Counted from the first letter of the stretch, positions 1 through 8,394 are shown. The stretch: 64,000 nucleotides of DNA from Kaistella flava (ex Peng et al. 2021) (GCF_015191005.1 NZ_CP040442.1:2604001-2668000); one strand, 5' to 3'. Numbers and translations: made by a program. Notes: generated from the sequence alone by a model not told the origin.

Positions 1-678
1 AATAAAAGCCCATTTCAACAAATAATCTTTCTTCGATTTACCCAGTAAAAACATCGGAACTAATTTGGAACTTACTCCTGTAATCAACTGTAAAAACCAA
101 CCCGCAAATCCTGCATGAGAATGGAGTTTTAATATTTCTAAATGACTTTGTTTAAAGAAAGGAAACTTTAAATTAATCGCCAGCAATAATCCAACGATTA
201 CCGTAAACAAAAGCCAAATCGCAGAACTCGTCAGAAAGAGTTTTTGAATCGAATATTTCTTACAAATTCTACTCGTTTTTAAAACATTAAATAAATAAAG
301 CGCCGCTGAAATCACAATTAATGAACCTCCGGCAATCATCACCCAACCGACGGTTAAATTCCAGAAATTGGTAGTGAGTAAAATCATTCCCAAAGTCAAG
401 GTATACCAAACAAAAGCCGCCATTTTTTCGCTGTACAAATCCTGTTCGCAAATAACAGGCAATAACTGATGTGCGGCGCCAAATATAATCATCGTTCCCC
501 AACCTAAAGCTGCAACATGAACAATCGTCAATAAATGCGGTGCGAAATAATGTTGCGTAAAGGATTCCGGGCTGAAAACCATCAATACACAAAGAACAAA
601 AAACATCACCGCTCCCGTTGCATAAAATGGAAGTACTGCGCTATTTCCCGGGGCTTTTCCTATACTAATTTGTGCCAT
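1..678 (-). CDS. Heme-copper oxidase subunit I-like / NnrS-like membrane protein (partial)
   Basis: An open frame runs from ATG at 678 off the left edge, with 226 codons and no stop. The translation starts MAQISIGKAPGNSAVLPFYA and holds at least six hydrophobic helices. Histidines sit in helices, as in HLLTIVHVAALGWG and LHSHAGFAGWFLQL, resembling heme ligands of heme-copper oxidase subunit I or NnrS proteins. The start directly abuts the stop of the upstream DUF2249 gene, so the two are co-transcribed in a cluster with RIC and Rrf2. I infer a role in nitric oxide metabolism or tolerance. The C-terminal half is outside the window, so the exact subfamily cannot be settled. Confidence 0.75.
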   Translation of the reverse strand, partial: MAQISIGKAPGNSAVLPFYATGAVMFFVLCVLMVFSPESFTQHYFAPHLLTIVHVAALGWGTMIIFGAAHQLLPVICEQDLYSEKMAAFVWYTLTLGMILLTTNFWNLTVGWVMIAGGSLIVISAALYLFNVLKTSRICKKYSIQKLFLTSSAIWLLFTVIVGLLLAINLKFPFFKQSHLEILKLHSHAGFAGWFLQLITGVSSKLVPMFLLGKSKKDYLLKWAFI

Positions 679-1512
679 TTATTTTTTGAAGATTAACATT
701 TTCACGTTTCCTTCCTCTCTATTATTAATGTGAACTTGGTAATTTTTATCCGCAAGTTCTTCCAGTAAATAAACCGGAACTCTTTTGTGATTAATATATA
801 ACGCATTTCCAGCGGGAAGTTCCTGCAATTCAGAAAGAATCATTTCCATTGGGCCGGGCATTTCGAGTTCGCGAACATCGATTTCTTTGGTTTGTTCTTT
901 GGTGAAATTACTACAAATCGCAGCGAAACTTTCAGCATCATCCATATTCAATTTTTCTTCTGCAGTTACTGATGAATGAACGGTTTCTTTTTCTTTTTTC
1001 AAAAAATAGGTATTGAATTCTTTCTCACTAATTGTTTCAACAAAAGTGGCTTCAGCTTTCTCCTGTTTTAAAAGATGAATTAAAGGCGTCGGCACAAAAT
1101 TATTAATGATACAAAGAATTTTACCAGGCTCAGTTGTTTTGAATCTTCCCAGGATTTCCTTTAAAGGATCTGCGCCATTATCAATAATTGGTCGAACATC
1201 GTAAAAATCAATATCAGCTTGATTTGCCTTTTGTAACCAAGTCGGTTTCGTTTCTGACGCCGTTTCTTCTTTTGCAGAAGTTTCTTGCTCGAAAGTAAAT
1301 CCAAGTGGAAGAAGAACTCTTTTGAATTCTTCGACAGTTGTTCCACCCATTTTCGCAGCTTCACCAATCGTAACCAGGGAAGCCATGATTTTTCTGAGGA
1401 TTGGATTTTTCAGTTTCTCCAACGGTTTTGCCAAAGAAGCAATTGCATCTACACTTTTCGAATTGGCTTTGATCAACTCTGAAATTTTTGTTTTGGCGGT
1501 TATATTTTCCAT
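679..1512 (-). CDS. DUF1858-DUF2249-DUF2249 protein
   Basis: A soluble protein of 277 aa. Residues 5-70 resemble DUF1858, the ScdA N-terminal-like helical domain, including KISELIKANSKSVDAI and MGGTTVEEFKRVLLPLG. Two DUF2249/SirA-like domains follow at about 95-180 and 195-277, beginning IDFYDVRP and EIDVRELEMPGPMEMIL. The HDP motif seen in the DUF2249 repeats of the neighbouring RIC gene is replaced here by NFVP and KRVP. The gene lies between RIC and the oxidase-like gene, directly abutting the latter. The cluster suggests a part in nitrosative stress or Fe-S repair; the biochemical role of DUF2249 is not established. Confidence 0.8.
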   Translation of the reverse strand: MENITAKTKISELIKANSKSVDAIASLAKPLEKLKNPILRKIMASLVTIGEAAKMGGTTVEEFKRVLLPLGFTFEQETSAKEETASETKPTWLQKANQADIDFYDVRPIIDNGADPLKEILGRFKTTEPGKILCIINNFVPTPLIHLLKQEKAEATFVETISEKEFNTYFLKKEKETVHSSVTAEEKLNMDDAESFAAICSNFTKEQTKEIDVRELEMPGPMEMILSELQELPAGNALYINHKRVPVYLLEELADKNYQVHINNREEGNVKMLIFKK

Positions 1513-1533
1513 AATTTCATTTATTATTTAAAA

Positions 1534-1591
1534 GAAAAAACTGCAGACATTTCTCGACTTTTCAAATTTAAACACATAATGAGTCTGCAGT
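1534..1591 (-). terminator. Terminator-like hairpin between RIC and the DUF1858 gene
   Basis: A perfect 9-bp inverted repeat, ACTGCAGAC at 1540-1548 and GTCTGCAGT at 1583-1591, has a 34-nt loop. On the minus strand it is followed by a run of Ts. It ends about 22 bases before the ATG of the DUF1858-DUF2249 gene, so it could limit read-through from RIC. The long loop makes a simple intrinsic terminator uncertain. Confidence 0.4.
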
Positions 1592-1697
1592 AATTTCATT
1601 TATGAATATCCGTTTTTAAAAACAATGAAAATTTTAACGCAAGCGAAAAGGCATCATTTAAATTGCTTTTATTTCAAATAACGGACAATCGTTTCTT

Positions 1698-3062
1698 CTA
1701 ATTCAATTGAGCCAATTCTTTATCAAGCTGAATTGCTTTTGGAAAAAGGAAACTTTCTTCTAAGTGAATATGGGCTTGTACATCACTTTCGAATTCCTGA
1801 ATTTTTTTGAAAAGATATTGGTAAGAACTGCAGGCATCCGCTGGTGGCGTGTAATTATTGGTTAAATTTCGGAAATACAGTAAGTCCGCAGCCGCAACGT
1901 CATGATCTTTTTTCAGGATGTTAATCGGATCTTCTAATGTTCCCACTTTATAGGTGATTTCAGTTTCTGCATTTCTTTGTTTAGCAACCATTTGTTTGAT
2001 GATCGGGAACAAAACCTCATCTTCTCTTACCGTATTGTCGATCAAATCCTGTAAAAAATGATATATAATGGTAGAAAGTCGGTTGAGTTCTGGGTGATTA
2101 TCGCCGTGATGTTCTGCAACTTTTATGGCCAAATCATTCAGCATTTCTGCATTATCTTTAAGGTATCGGTGATGGGTATTTACGATATAATCGGTAAGAA
2201 AATCGAGTTCCCATTTATCGTAATCGTAAATTGGAGCTTTCACGCTTTCCTCCTTTTTATCGCTACTGCAAGCAAACTGAACTCCTTTTGCTTTTAGCAT
2301 CTCTGCTTTTTGAATATCTTTTTCTGGTAGGGTGCCGGAAGTTTCGCTCACTGGATTTTTAGCAATTTGAACTTCATATAATTCTGGTCCTTGTAGCAAA
2401 TATTCCCAAGTGAAAATATCTCCGCGCTCTGCAAGTAATTCGTAATAAAGTGGTTTTGGATCGTGATCATTTTCGATAATGAAACTTTCACCTGCTTTCA
2501 AAGCATCGAAATATTTAAAAATAGTTGGGTGTTTAAACTTCGGTTCGATCGCAGTTACATTTAATCTTTCCACTTCTTTTTGTTCTTCTAAAGGATTTTT
2601 ACAAATGCTTACAACAAATACTTCTGGTCCTTTTTCTAAATATTCCCAAGTGAAAATATCTCCGCGTTCGGCAATCAATTCATAATATAATGGTTTTGGA
2701 TCGTGGTCATTTTCAATAATAAAACTTTCACCCGCGTTCAAGGCATCGAAATATTTAAAAATAGTTGGGTGTTTAAACTTCGGTTCTATAGTCGTAACAA
2801 TTAATCTTTTAACTTCTTTTTGTTCTTCTAAAGGATTTTTGCAAATTCTTACAATAAACCATTCCGGACCTTTTTCTAAATATTCCCAAGTAAAAATATC
2901 GCCACGTTCACCTATTAATTCATAATAAAGAGGTTTTGGATCGTGGTCATTTTCGATAACGAATTCTTCGCCGGGTTGTAAGGCATCAAAATATTTAAAA
3001 ATAGTAGGATGTTTCATTCGAGGTTCTAATTTGGTCACATCCAACGTTTCTATTGTAGCCAT
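1698..3062 (-). CDS. ric: RIC-family iron-sulfur repair di-iron protein with three DUF2249 repeats
   Basis: A 454-aa protein. Residues 1-240 are three DUF2249 domains in an exact 80-residue period, each with the core HPTIFKYFDAL and NDHDPKPLYYEL (HDP at about 40, 120 and 200). The C-terminal 165 residues are a hemerythrin-type four-helix domain with His/Glu clusters in NTHHRYL, AEHHGDNHPEL, EDEVLFP, KKDHD and AHIHLEESFLFP. RIC proteins (YtfE/ScdA) repair Fe-S clusters or release NO after nitrosative damage. I chose ATG 3062 (MATIETL) because the upstream extension begins with TTG and looks like leader. The Rrf2 gene ends 69 bases upstream, so this is probably its operon partner. Three DUF2249 copies fused to RIC is unusual. 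Confidence 0.87.
   Translation of the reverse strand: MATIETLDVTKLEPRMKHPTIFKYFDALQPGEEFVIENDHDPKPLYYELIGERGDIFTWEYLEKGPEWFIVRICKNPLEEQKEVKRLIVTTIEPKFKHPTIFKYFDALNAGESFIIENDHDPKPLYYELIAERGDIFTWEYLEKGPEVFVVSICKNPLEEQKEVERLNVTAIEPKFKHPTIFKYFDALKAGESFIIENDHDPKPLYYELLAERGDIFTWEYLLQGPELYEVQIAKNPVSETSGTLPEKDIQKAEMLKAKGVQFACSSDKKEESVKAPIYDYDKWELDFLTDYIVNTHHRYLKDNAEMLNDLAIKVAEHHGDNHPELNRLSTIIYHFLQDLIDNTVREDEVLFPIIKQMVAKQRNAETEITYKVGTLEDPINILKKDHDVAAADLLYFRNLTNNYTPPADACSSYQYLFKKIQEFESDVQAHIHLEESFLFPKAIQLDKELAQLN
2340..3062 (-). repeat. Three tandem 240-bp intragenic repeats (DUF2249)
   Basis: Matching blocks begin with TATTCCCAAG at 2401, 2641 and 2881, an exact 240-bp spacing. Long stretches are almost identical at DNA level, including synonymous positions, which points to recent duplication or ongoing gene conversion within the RIC coding sequence. 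Confidence 0.9.
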
Positions 3063-3131
3063 TTTTGATAAGTTTTTATTTGTTAAATAAGTATTGATTG
3101 TATTTATTTTTAAGGAGTAAAATCTCCTCAA

Positions 3132-3566
3132 TCATTCTCTTCTTAATTGTAGTTTCTGGACCGAGTTTTCAGTTCTAAACTGGCTTAAAGTTGTTTTGCC
3201 ATAAATCTCATGCAATTGATCTCTCGCCTCTTTATAAGTGTTGTGAATGGGGCAGGGATTCGTTTCTGAACAAAATGCTAAGCCAAGTCCACAGCCCGCG
3301 AACATTTTATCGCCATCAATAGCAGTAATGATATCTGCGAGGGAATGTTTCGCTTCATCATCAGAAATATAAAAGCCGCCGTATCTTCCTTTTGAGGATT
3401 GTAGAAATCCCTGTTTGCTTAAACCCTGAAGAATTTTTGCAATAAAAAGTTCAGGTGAGTTTATTTTTCCGGCGATCTCTTTGATGTTAATCATACTTCC
3501 GTCGCGAGACTGCTGCGCGATATAAATCATCGCTCTTAAGGCATATTCACAGGTTTTTGATAACAT
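3132..3566 (-). CDS. Rrf2 family transcriptional regulator (NsrR/IscR-like, three Cys)
   Basis: A 144-aa winged-helix regulator beginning MLSKTCEYALRAMIYIA, with the recognition region IKEIAGKINSPELFIAKILQ. Cysteines at 92, 99 and 105 (GCGLGLAFCSETNPCPIH) match the Fe-S ligand cluster of IscR and NsrR, so the protein probably carries a cluster that senses NO, oxygen or Fe-S status. It is the first gene of the leftward cluster that includes RIC. A dyad and a minus-strand promoter element lie just upstream, consistent with autoregulation. Whether it is a true NsrR functional equivalent cannot be told from sequence alone. Confidence 0.9.
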   Translation of the reverse strand: MLSKTCEYALRAMIYIAQQSRDGSMINIKEIAGKINSPELFIAKILQGLSKQGFLQSSKGRYGGFYISDDEAKHSLADIITAIDGDKMFAGCGLGLAFCSETNPCPIHNTYKEARDQLHEIYGKTTLSQFRTENSVQKLQLRRE

Positions 3567-3581
3567 ACTATTTGATTTCGA

Positions 3582-3627
3582 TAAGACAAAGATATAAAAT
3601 CTTTTTATATAGGACTAATTTGTCTTA
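3582..3627 (-). promoter_or_regulatory. Candidate Rrf2 operator and promoter
   Basis: TAAGACAAA at 3582-3590 and TTTGTCTTA at 3619-3627 form a perfect inverted repeat. The right half is itself a shorter dyad, AGGAC-TAATTT-GTCTT, at 3611-3626. On the minus strand TATCTTTG (3587-3594) fits the Bacteroidota -7 form TAnnTTTG. The overlap suggests repressor binding at the regulator's own promoter. No experimental support. Confidence 0.5.
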
Positions 3628-3823
3628 ATTAAATTTATATAAAATTAATGGGTTTTGTCTCTTTTAATAAAGCTGAAAAAGAAATGAAGTTAAAGTGTAA
3701 ATATTGGCAATTGGGGAGGAATTTATCAATTTTTAGAAAATTATTTTATGGATTGATAAAGTGTTTTTTGTAAGACTAAAAGTGTTTTGATTTTTCAGTG
3801 GCAAGAAGAAATGTCTGAAGTTA

Positions 3824-3880
3824 TAGCCCTGATGGGAGCGGCATCCTCGCCCTGGCGGGATATAGCGGACAGCGGGACGG
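3824..3880. repeat. GC-rich palindromic intergenic element (type A)
   Basis: A GC-rich island in AT-rich DNA. It starts TAGCCCTGATGGGAGCGGCA, has the hairpin core ATCC-T-CGCC-CT-GGCG-GGAT, and ends ATAGCGGACAGCGGGACGG. It resembles, from memory, short dispersed elements in Flavobacteriia genomes. A related copy with different core and ends lies at 28120-28205. Confidence 0.55.
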
Positions 3881-3992
3881 GTTTTGAAAGAAGCGAAAAT
3901 TTTGTTGCTTCTTACTAAGAATGTAATTATTCGATTTTTCTAAATGATCGGTTTTATAATTTTCTTACGTAACTATTTTCTAAATAAGAACA

Positions 3993-4022
3993 AAAAAATC
4001 CGCCTCTTTACAGAGACGGATT
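3993..4022 (-). terminator. Intrinsic terminator after the DUF5689 gene
   Basis: On the minus strand AATCCGTCTC pairs with GAGGCGGATT across a short loop, followed by a run of seven Ts. It ends the receptor/lipoprotein transcript. Confidence 0.8.
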
Positions 4023-4049
4023 GGTATGAATGATAAGAAAATTTAATCC

Positions 4050-5441
4050 TTATTGAACAGCGATATTATCTAACTGAATTGTAGTAGTAACACCACCACC
4101 TACTCCAACATATTTGAACATCACGAATCCATTTCCTGTTAAGGTTGCTGGAAGGGTGTATGATCCTGCTGGTGCTAAAACTCCGTAACCACTTGCTGGT
4201 GTTGTAGGAATTGTAAAGCTTGAGGTAATGTCTGTTAAAGTTGCCGCAGTTACGTCTCCTAATGGTGTATAATTAGTAGAAGTATATACTTTTAGGGCAG
4301 CACCGTTATAGTAACCAACATTTACATCGAAAGTTAATTTTTTCCCTGGGGTAAAGTTAACCGGTACAATGAAGAAGGTTTCATATGGTCCTGAACCAGC
4401 ATTTGCACTTAGCTCGATATAGTTGTTATTGCTATACGTTTTCATCTGCCAATATCTGTTTCCTAATACTGGATCATTAATATATGGCGCGAAAGTATCT
4501 AATAAAGTCCCTGTAAATCCTTGGAATGTTTCATTCAATGTTGTAGGATAAGTAATTGCAGAACCTCCTTTTGGTGGAGTTGGGTCAAATCTTGTTCCTG
4601 TTGGTGGAATGTTAACATCATTTAAACCTCTGATTAACATTTGATAATTGGCGTTATATTTACTCACTACGTAAGTTAGGCTACCACTACCTTTAGGTAA
4701 AAGAGTTGCTCCATAAGTTGCAAAACCAGAACTTCTAAGTACGGTAGATCCTCCTACTGCATCTTCTATTTTTCTGTCAGTATCTACTCCAGCTCCTGCA
4801 ACATAATCAATATATGTTTTGTTTACAGGGTAAAGGTCAGCGATATTAAATTGAACATTAGGAACAGTTACCAAAGTATTGATGTATTTATCTTGCATTG
4901 AAGCAGCAAGACTTGGTAATTGTGTAGGTTTGATTGTTACAATATCCATTGTATTTCCGTTACAAACTGCAGAAATATATTTACCAAATAATACGCCCGG
5001 AATTCTACCGATTGAGAAGTTAGGATCTACAGAACCGATTTTCACAGAACCACGATCTAAACCTAAACGTAAACCTTTAGCATTAATTCTAATGTGAGTT
5101 CCTACTGGAAAATCTGCATAGTTACTTGCTCTGTCAACCTCCATTTGCAAACCAGCAGTTGGATTTTCTGGTTTATCCTGGAAAGAGATTGTTTTGTAGA
5201 AGTTACCATTTTCGTCAGAAGAAACGATATAGGCGTCAAAAATCTGATCAGTTGTGATTAAAAGATATCCCGTTGCAGGAGCTTGAGCTTTAAAATCAGC
5301 CATTGAAATGGTTGCAGCATCAAACTTATTCTTACAGTTAATCGGAGGAGTATCCCAATCATCCTTATTTACACAAGAGCTTACTGCAAGTGCTGAAACA
5401 GCAACTACAAAAGCGGTTTTAAAATATTGTTTGAAATTCAT
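4050..5441 (-). CDS. DUF5689 domain surface lipoprotein
   Basis: A 463-aa lipoprotein with signal peptide and lipobox ending AVSALAVSSC (Cys23). The N-terminal two thirds match the Bacteroidota DUF5689 family: ITTDQIFDAYIVSSDENGNF and ADFPVGTHIRINAKGLRLG. The last 160 residues look like a beta-sandwich of the choice-of-anchor J type, from TLNETFQGFTG to TTTIQLDNIAVQ. It follows the TonB-dependent receptor by 30 bases in one operon, so it plausibly sits in the place of a SusD-like substrate-binding partner at the cell surface. The substrate is unknown; the divergent secreted nuclease-fold gene hints at DNA or phosphate compounds. Confidence 0.82.
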   Translation of the reverse strand: MNFKQYFKTAFVVAVSALAVSSCVNKDDWDTPPINCKNKFDAATISMADFKAQAPATGYLLITTDQIFDAYIVSSDENGNFYKTISFQDKPENPTAGLQMEVDRASNYADFPVGTHIRINAKGLRLGLDRGSVKIGSVDPNFSIGRIPGVLFGKYISAVCNGNTMDIVTIKPTQLPSLAASMQDKYINTLVTVPNVQFNIADLYPVNKTYIDYVAGAGVDTDRKIEDAVGGSTVLRSSGFATYGATLLPKGSGSLTYVVSKYNANYQMLIRGLNDVNIPPTGTRFDPTPPKGGSAITYPTTLNETFQGFTGTLLDTFAPYINDPVLGNRYWQMKTYSNNNYIELSANAGSGPYETFFIVPVNFTPGKKLTFDVNVGYYNGAALKVYTSTNYTPLGDVTAATLTDITSSFTIPTTPASGYGVLAPAGSYTLPATLTGNGFVMFKYVGVGGGVTTTIQLDNIAVQ

Positions 5442-5471
5442 TTTATTGTTTTTTAAAATTCTGATTATTAA

Positions 5472-8336
5472 TTAAAATCTAACTTGAAGGTTTACGAAAT
5501 ACGATCTACCTTGAGTGTACCAATATTTCGGCCCGAATAATGGGAATTCTCTATTGCTTTCCTCAATATATCCAGGGAATGTTACTCTTCTTGTTTGCTC
5601 AAATCCACCAGTAATATATTTAGTATTATCTAAAATATTATTTACAGATGCCGTAAGCAACACGTAATAAGCTCCTAATCTCCATGATTTACCAACATTG
5701 GCATTCAAGAAATAAGCAGAAGGAAGTTTGGTTGGTGCCAATACTCTTCTTAATTCATTTTCATTAAGACCTGCGTACGGAGTTCCAGTTACTGTATTCT
5801 GAACAAATCTTTCTGTTCTTAATAATGCAGATGGATCCAGGAAGTTATCATCAAGATAATTCACGTTTGCTCCAAACCACCAGTATTTCGTAGAGTTATA
5901 TCTAAACCCTAATGAATATCCCTGTTGTGGAGTTCCACCTTGTTTTGAATCTTTCAAATAAGCTTTACCTAAGTCCTGGTAAGATTTTCCGTTTTCGAAA
6001 GTTCCTGTAGCATCAGATGCGAAATAAACATTCGGATCATTTCTGTAGGTAAACTGTCCAAAACTTGCTAAACCTTGAACTGATAAAGTTGGTAAGATTT
6101 TAACATCAACCCCTAATTCAGCACCGATATTTCTTTTCTCAACATTCGACATAATCTGAGTTACAAAAGCACTTTGTACATTCGCAACCGCTCCGTCTTG
6201 ACCTGCTGATTCTATTTGAATACCATCTGCAAAGAATCTCTGAACATTAGTGTCATTTTGAGTTTCGATTAAATAACCAGTTAATCTCATTTTAAAGAAT
6301 GGACTGTTAATTACGTAACTCAAATCGTTTGCATTAATTACAGTATTTCTTACATTCGGTGCCGTAGAAGCATTTACTCTTGGATTAATGAATAGATCTT
6401 CTAAGAAAGGTGCTTGTGAAAAGTAAGCTCCATTATAAACCAAGAAGTTTCTACCGTTCATTTTGTAAATCACCTGTCCTTTCAAGCCGAAATCCCAGAA
6501 TTTATAATCCGGACTTTTTCCGTAAGAATCTTTGTATAAATAATGATGGAAATGACCTTCTCTAGATGAAGATGAATAGCCAGCTAAACCAGAAACGAAT
6601 ACATCAAATGGACCTGTCTGGATTTTCAAACCTGGATTCACTTTAATTTCCTGTCTGGCGAAACTGTAATCATAATTAATTCTATCACCTACTCTTTTTG
6701 CAACGTCGGTTTCCCCTTCATTGTAAAGTCCGCTTTTACCAGGTTGGTTGGTTGCAGCAAATGGATCTCTGTTCAATGCGAAATCAGCACCTAAAAGATC
6801 TTTTACTTCACGGTATAAATTAGATTTGTAGTTTTCATAAGATACATTTAACAAGAACTTAGAAGTACTGTTAAAGTCGTATACATAATGAGTTCCTGCG
6901 TTGAAGATTTTATCATCACTTACATCAGCAACTTGAAAATAAAGCGCACGTTTACCAGTTTCTCCATAATAAGTTCCTGCTGGCTGGCTCATATTTCTTC
7001 TGTATAATGCATCCCAGTTTAATTGAGTATATGCTGCATCTCCACTTTGCCATCCTGCCAAAGCATCTTGGTAAGCTTGTTGTGCAGTTGTAGGAGTTCC
7101 ATCATTCGGTACTGCTACAGAAGCATTGGGATCTAAAGAATCATAAAAACTAGGTAAGTATCTGTAATAAGTTGGCGATGGGTTGGGAACACTTTGCCAG
7201 TCTAATCTCGCTCCTTTATCTTTACCGAATTGATAAGAAATTGCGGTACGAAGACTTGATTTTTTATTAATCTTCCAGAAATCCTGCATCTGGAAAATAG
7301 GTTGGAAGCCAGATTTTACTCTTTCACTTCTTTTTTTACCATCTTGCCATCCCCAATAAGAGTTATAATGTACGCCTCTGTAATCATAAACTTCTTGCGT
7401 ACTTGGACTCGCAGTAGATCTAGTGTAAGGCGCTGCAAATGCATTTAAAGTAATGGTATGAGCATCATTGATTTTCTTCTCAATTCCTAAATAACCACCC
7501 CAAGCATCGTAGAAAGTTCCTTCCTGGATTCCTTCCTGTGCCCATCTTCTGGCAGCCATTGCGGTAAATGCCCAACCGCTTCTACTCATTCCTGAGCTAT
7601 AGCGAAGAGACGCACGGTTTCTATAATTTCTGTTGGTTAATGAATAAGTTGCCTGGAAACCTTTACGGTATTCACTAGCATTGGTGTTTTTATAAATAAC
7701 AGAACTTGCTCCACCAAATGCATACTCAGAAGGAGCATGATTAGCTGAAGTCTCAGGATAACGGGTGATTTCATTCAAACCTCCCCAGTTTCCAAAGTCT
7801 ACATTTCCGTTATCAGATTTCACCATAGAAACCCCATTCATCATTGTTTCTCCGGATCTACCATCAATACCTCTTGGTCGGAACCAATAAGCACCTAAAT
7901 CAAAAGCCGCAATTCTACTGAATACGTCTTGTGAAGATTGCAAAAGACCAATCGTTGTTCCTTGACTGGTGTTTTCTTCATCCCCACTACTTTCAATAAT
8001 GGCAAGTCCTTGGTCCGCTCCAGTTAAACTAGAATAAAGCGTAACAACGCCCAAGTCCTTTTTTTTCTCGTCATTAATATCGAACTCCATTACTTTGGTT
8101 TCGAAATTCGGTTTAGAAATGACAATTTGATAATGTCCTGTTTTAAGATCGACGAACTGGAAATACCCAATTTTGTCTGCCTTTACATCATTACCAGATC
8201 CTTTTAAATCAATCTCTGCACTTTCCACCGCATTACCATTTGCATCTTTTAAATAAGCATAAACCGTAGTTTGTGCAAAATAAAACGATGCTGGAAGCAA
8301 GGTAAACATAGAGATTAAAGATAATTTTTTAATCAT
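5472..8336 (-). CDS. TonB-dependent outer-membrane receptor with carboxypeptidase-like N-domain
   Basis: A 954-aa protein. A signal peptide (residues 1-21, ending SFYFAQ) precedes a carboxypeptidase-regulatory-like beta-sandwich at about 22-105 (TTVYAYLKDANGNAVESAEI). A plug domain with RPRGIDGRSGETMMNGV follows, then a beta-barrel ending YFVNLQVRF, with the terminal Phe typical of outer-membrane barrels. It imports substrates using TonB energy. It is the first gene of a two-gene operon with the DUF5689 lipoprotein and diverges from the EEP enzyme gene across about 200 bases. No frameshift is seen. Confidence 0.9.
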   Translation of the reverse strand: MIKKLSLISMFTLLPASFYFAQTTVYAYLKDANGNAVESAEIDLKGSGNDVKADKIGYFQFVDLKTGHYQIVISKPNFETKVMEFDINDEKKKDLGVVTLYSSLTGADQGLAIIESSGDEENTSQGTTIGLLQSSQDVFSRIAAFDLGAYWFRPRGIDGRSGETMMNGVSMVKSDNGNVDFGNWGGLNEITRYPETSANHAPSEYAFGGASSVIYKNTNASEYRKGFQATYSLTNRNYRNRASLRYSSGMSRSGWAFTAMAARRWAQEGIQEGTFYDAWGGYLGIEKKINDAHTITLNAFAAPYTRSTASPSTQEVYDYRGVHYNSYWGWQDGKKRSERVKSGFQPIFQMQDFWKINKKSSLRTAISYQFGKDKGARLDWQSVPNPSPTYYRYLPSFYDSLDPNASVAVPNDGTPTTAQQAYQDALAGWQSGDAAYTQLNWDALYRRNMSQPAGTYYGETGKRALYFQVADVSDDKIFNAGTHYVYDFNSTSKFLLNVSYENYKSNLYREVKDLLGADFALNRDPFAATNQPGKSGLYNEGETDVAKRVGDRINYDYSFARQEIKVNPGLKIQTGPFDVFVSGLAGYSSSSREGHFHHYLYKDSYGKSPDYKFWDFGLKGQVIYKMNGRNFLVYNGAYFSQAPFLEDLFINPRVNASTAPNVRNTVINANDLSYVINSPFFKMRLTGYLIETQNDTNVQRFFADGIQIESAGQDGAVANVQSAFVTQIMSNVEKRNIGAELGVDVKILPTLSVQGLASFGQFTYRNDPNVYFASDATGTFENGKSYQDLGKAYLKDSKQGGTPQQGYSLGFRYNSTKYWWFGANVNYLDDNFLDPSALLRTERFVQNTVTGTPYAGLNENELRRVLAPTKLPSAYFLNANVGKSWRLGAYYVLLTASVNNILDNTKYITGGFEQTRRVTFPGYIEESNREFPLFGPKYWYTQGRSYFVNLQVRF

Positions 8337-8394
8337 GTTGATAATTTATTTTTCGCTGTTTGAATTAAAAATCAATTCAGTAAATTAATTGAAG

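Larger units (their letters stand above)
3567..4049. other. Gene-free stretch of 483 bases
   Basis: This gap lies between the start of the Rrf2 gene and the end of the DUF5689 gene, both leftward. It holds the operator/promoter at 3582-3627, a GC-rich palindromic element at 3824-3880, and the terminator of the DUF5689 gene at 3993-4022. No plausible coding frame or tRNA is visible. Confidence 0.8.

Noticed and set aside
2340..3062. Could the 240-bp repeats be a CRISPR or satellite array?
   Set aside because: The repeats are coding, in frame, and encode a protein domain; there are no short repeats with unique spacers.
3063..3131. Longer RIC start at 3131
   Set aside because: It would begin with TTG and add 23 residues unlike the family, in a region that looks like a leader with an AGGAG/CTCCT dyad.
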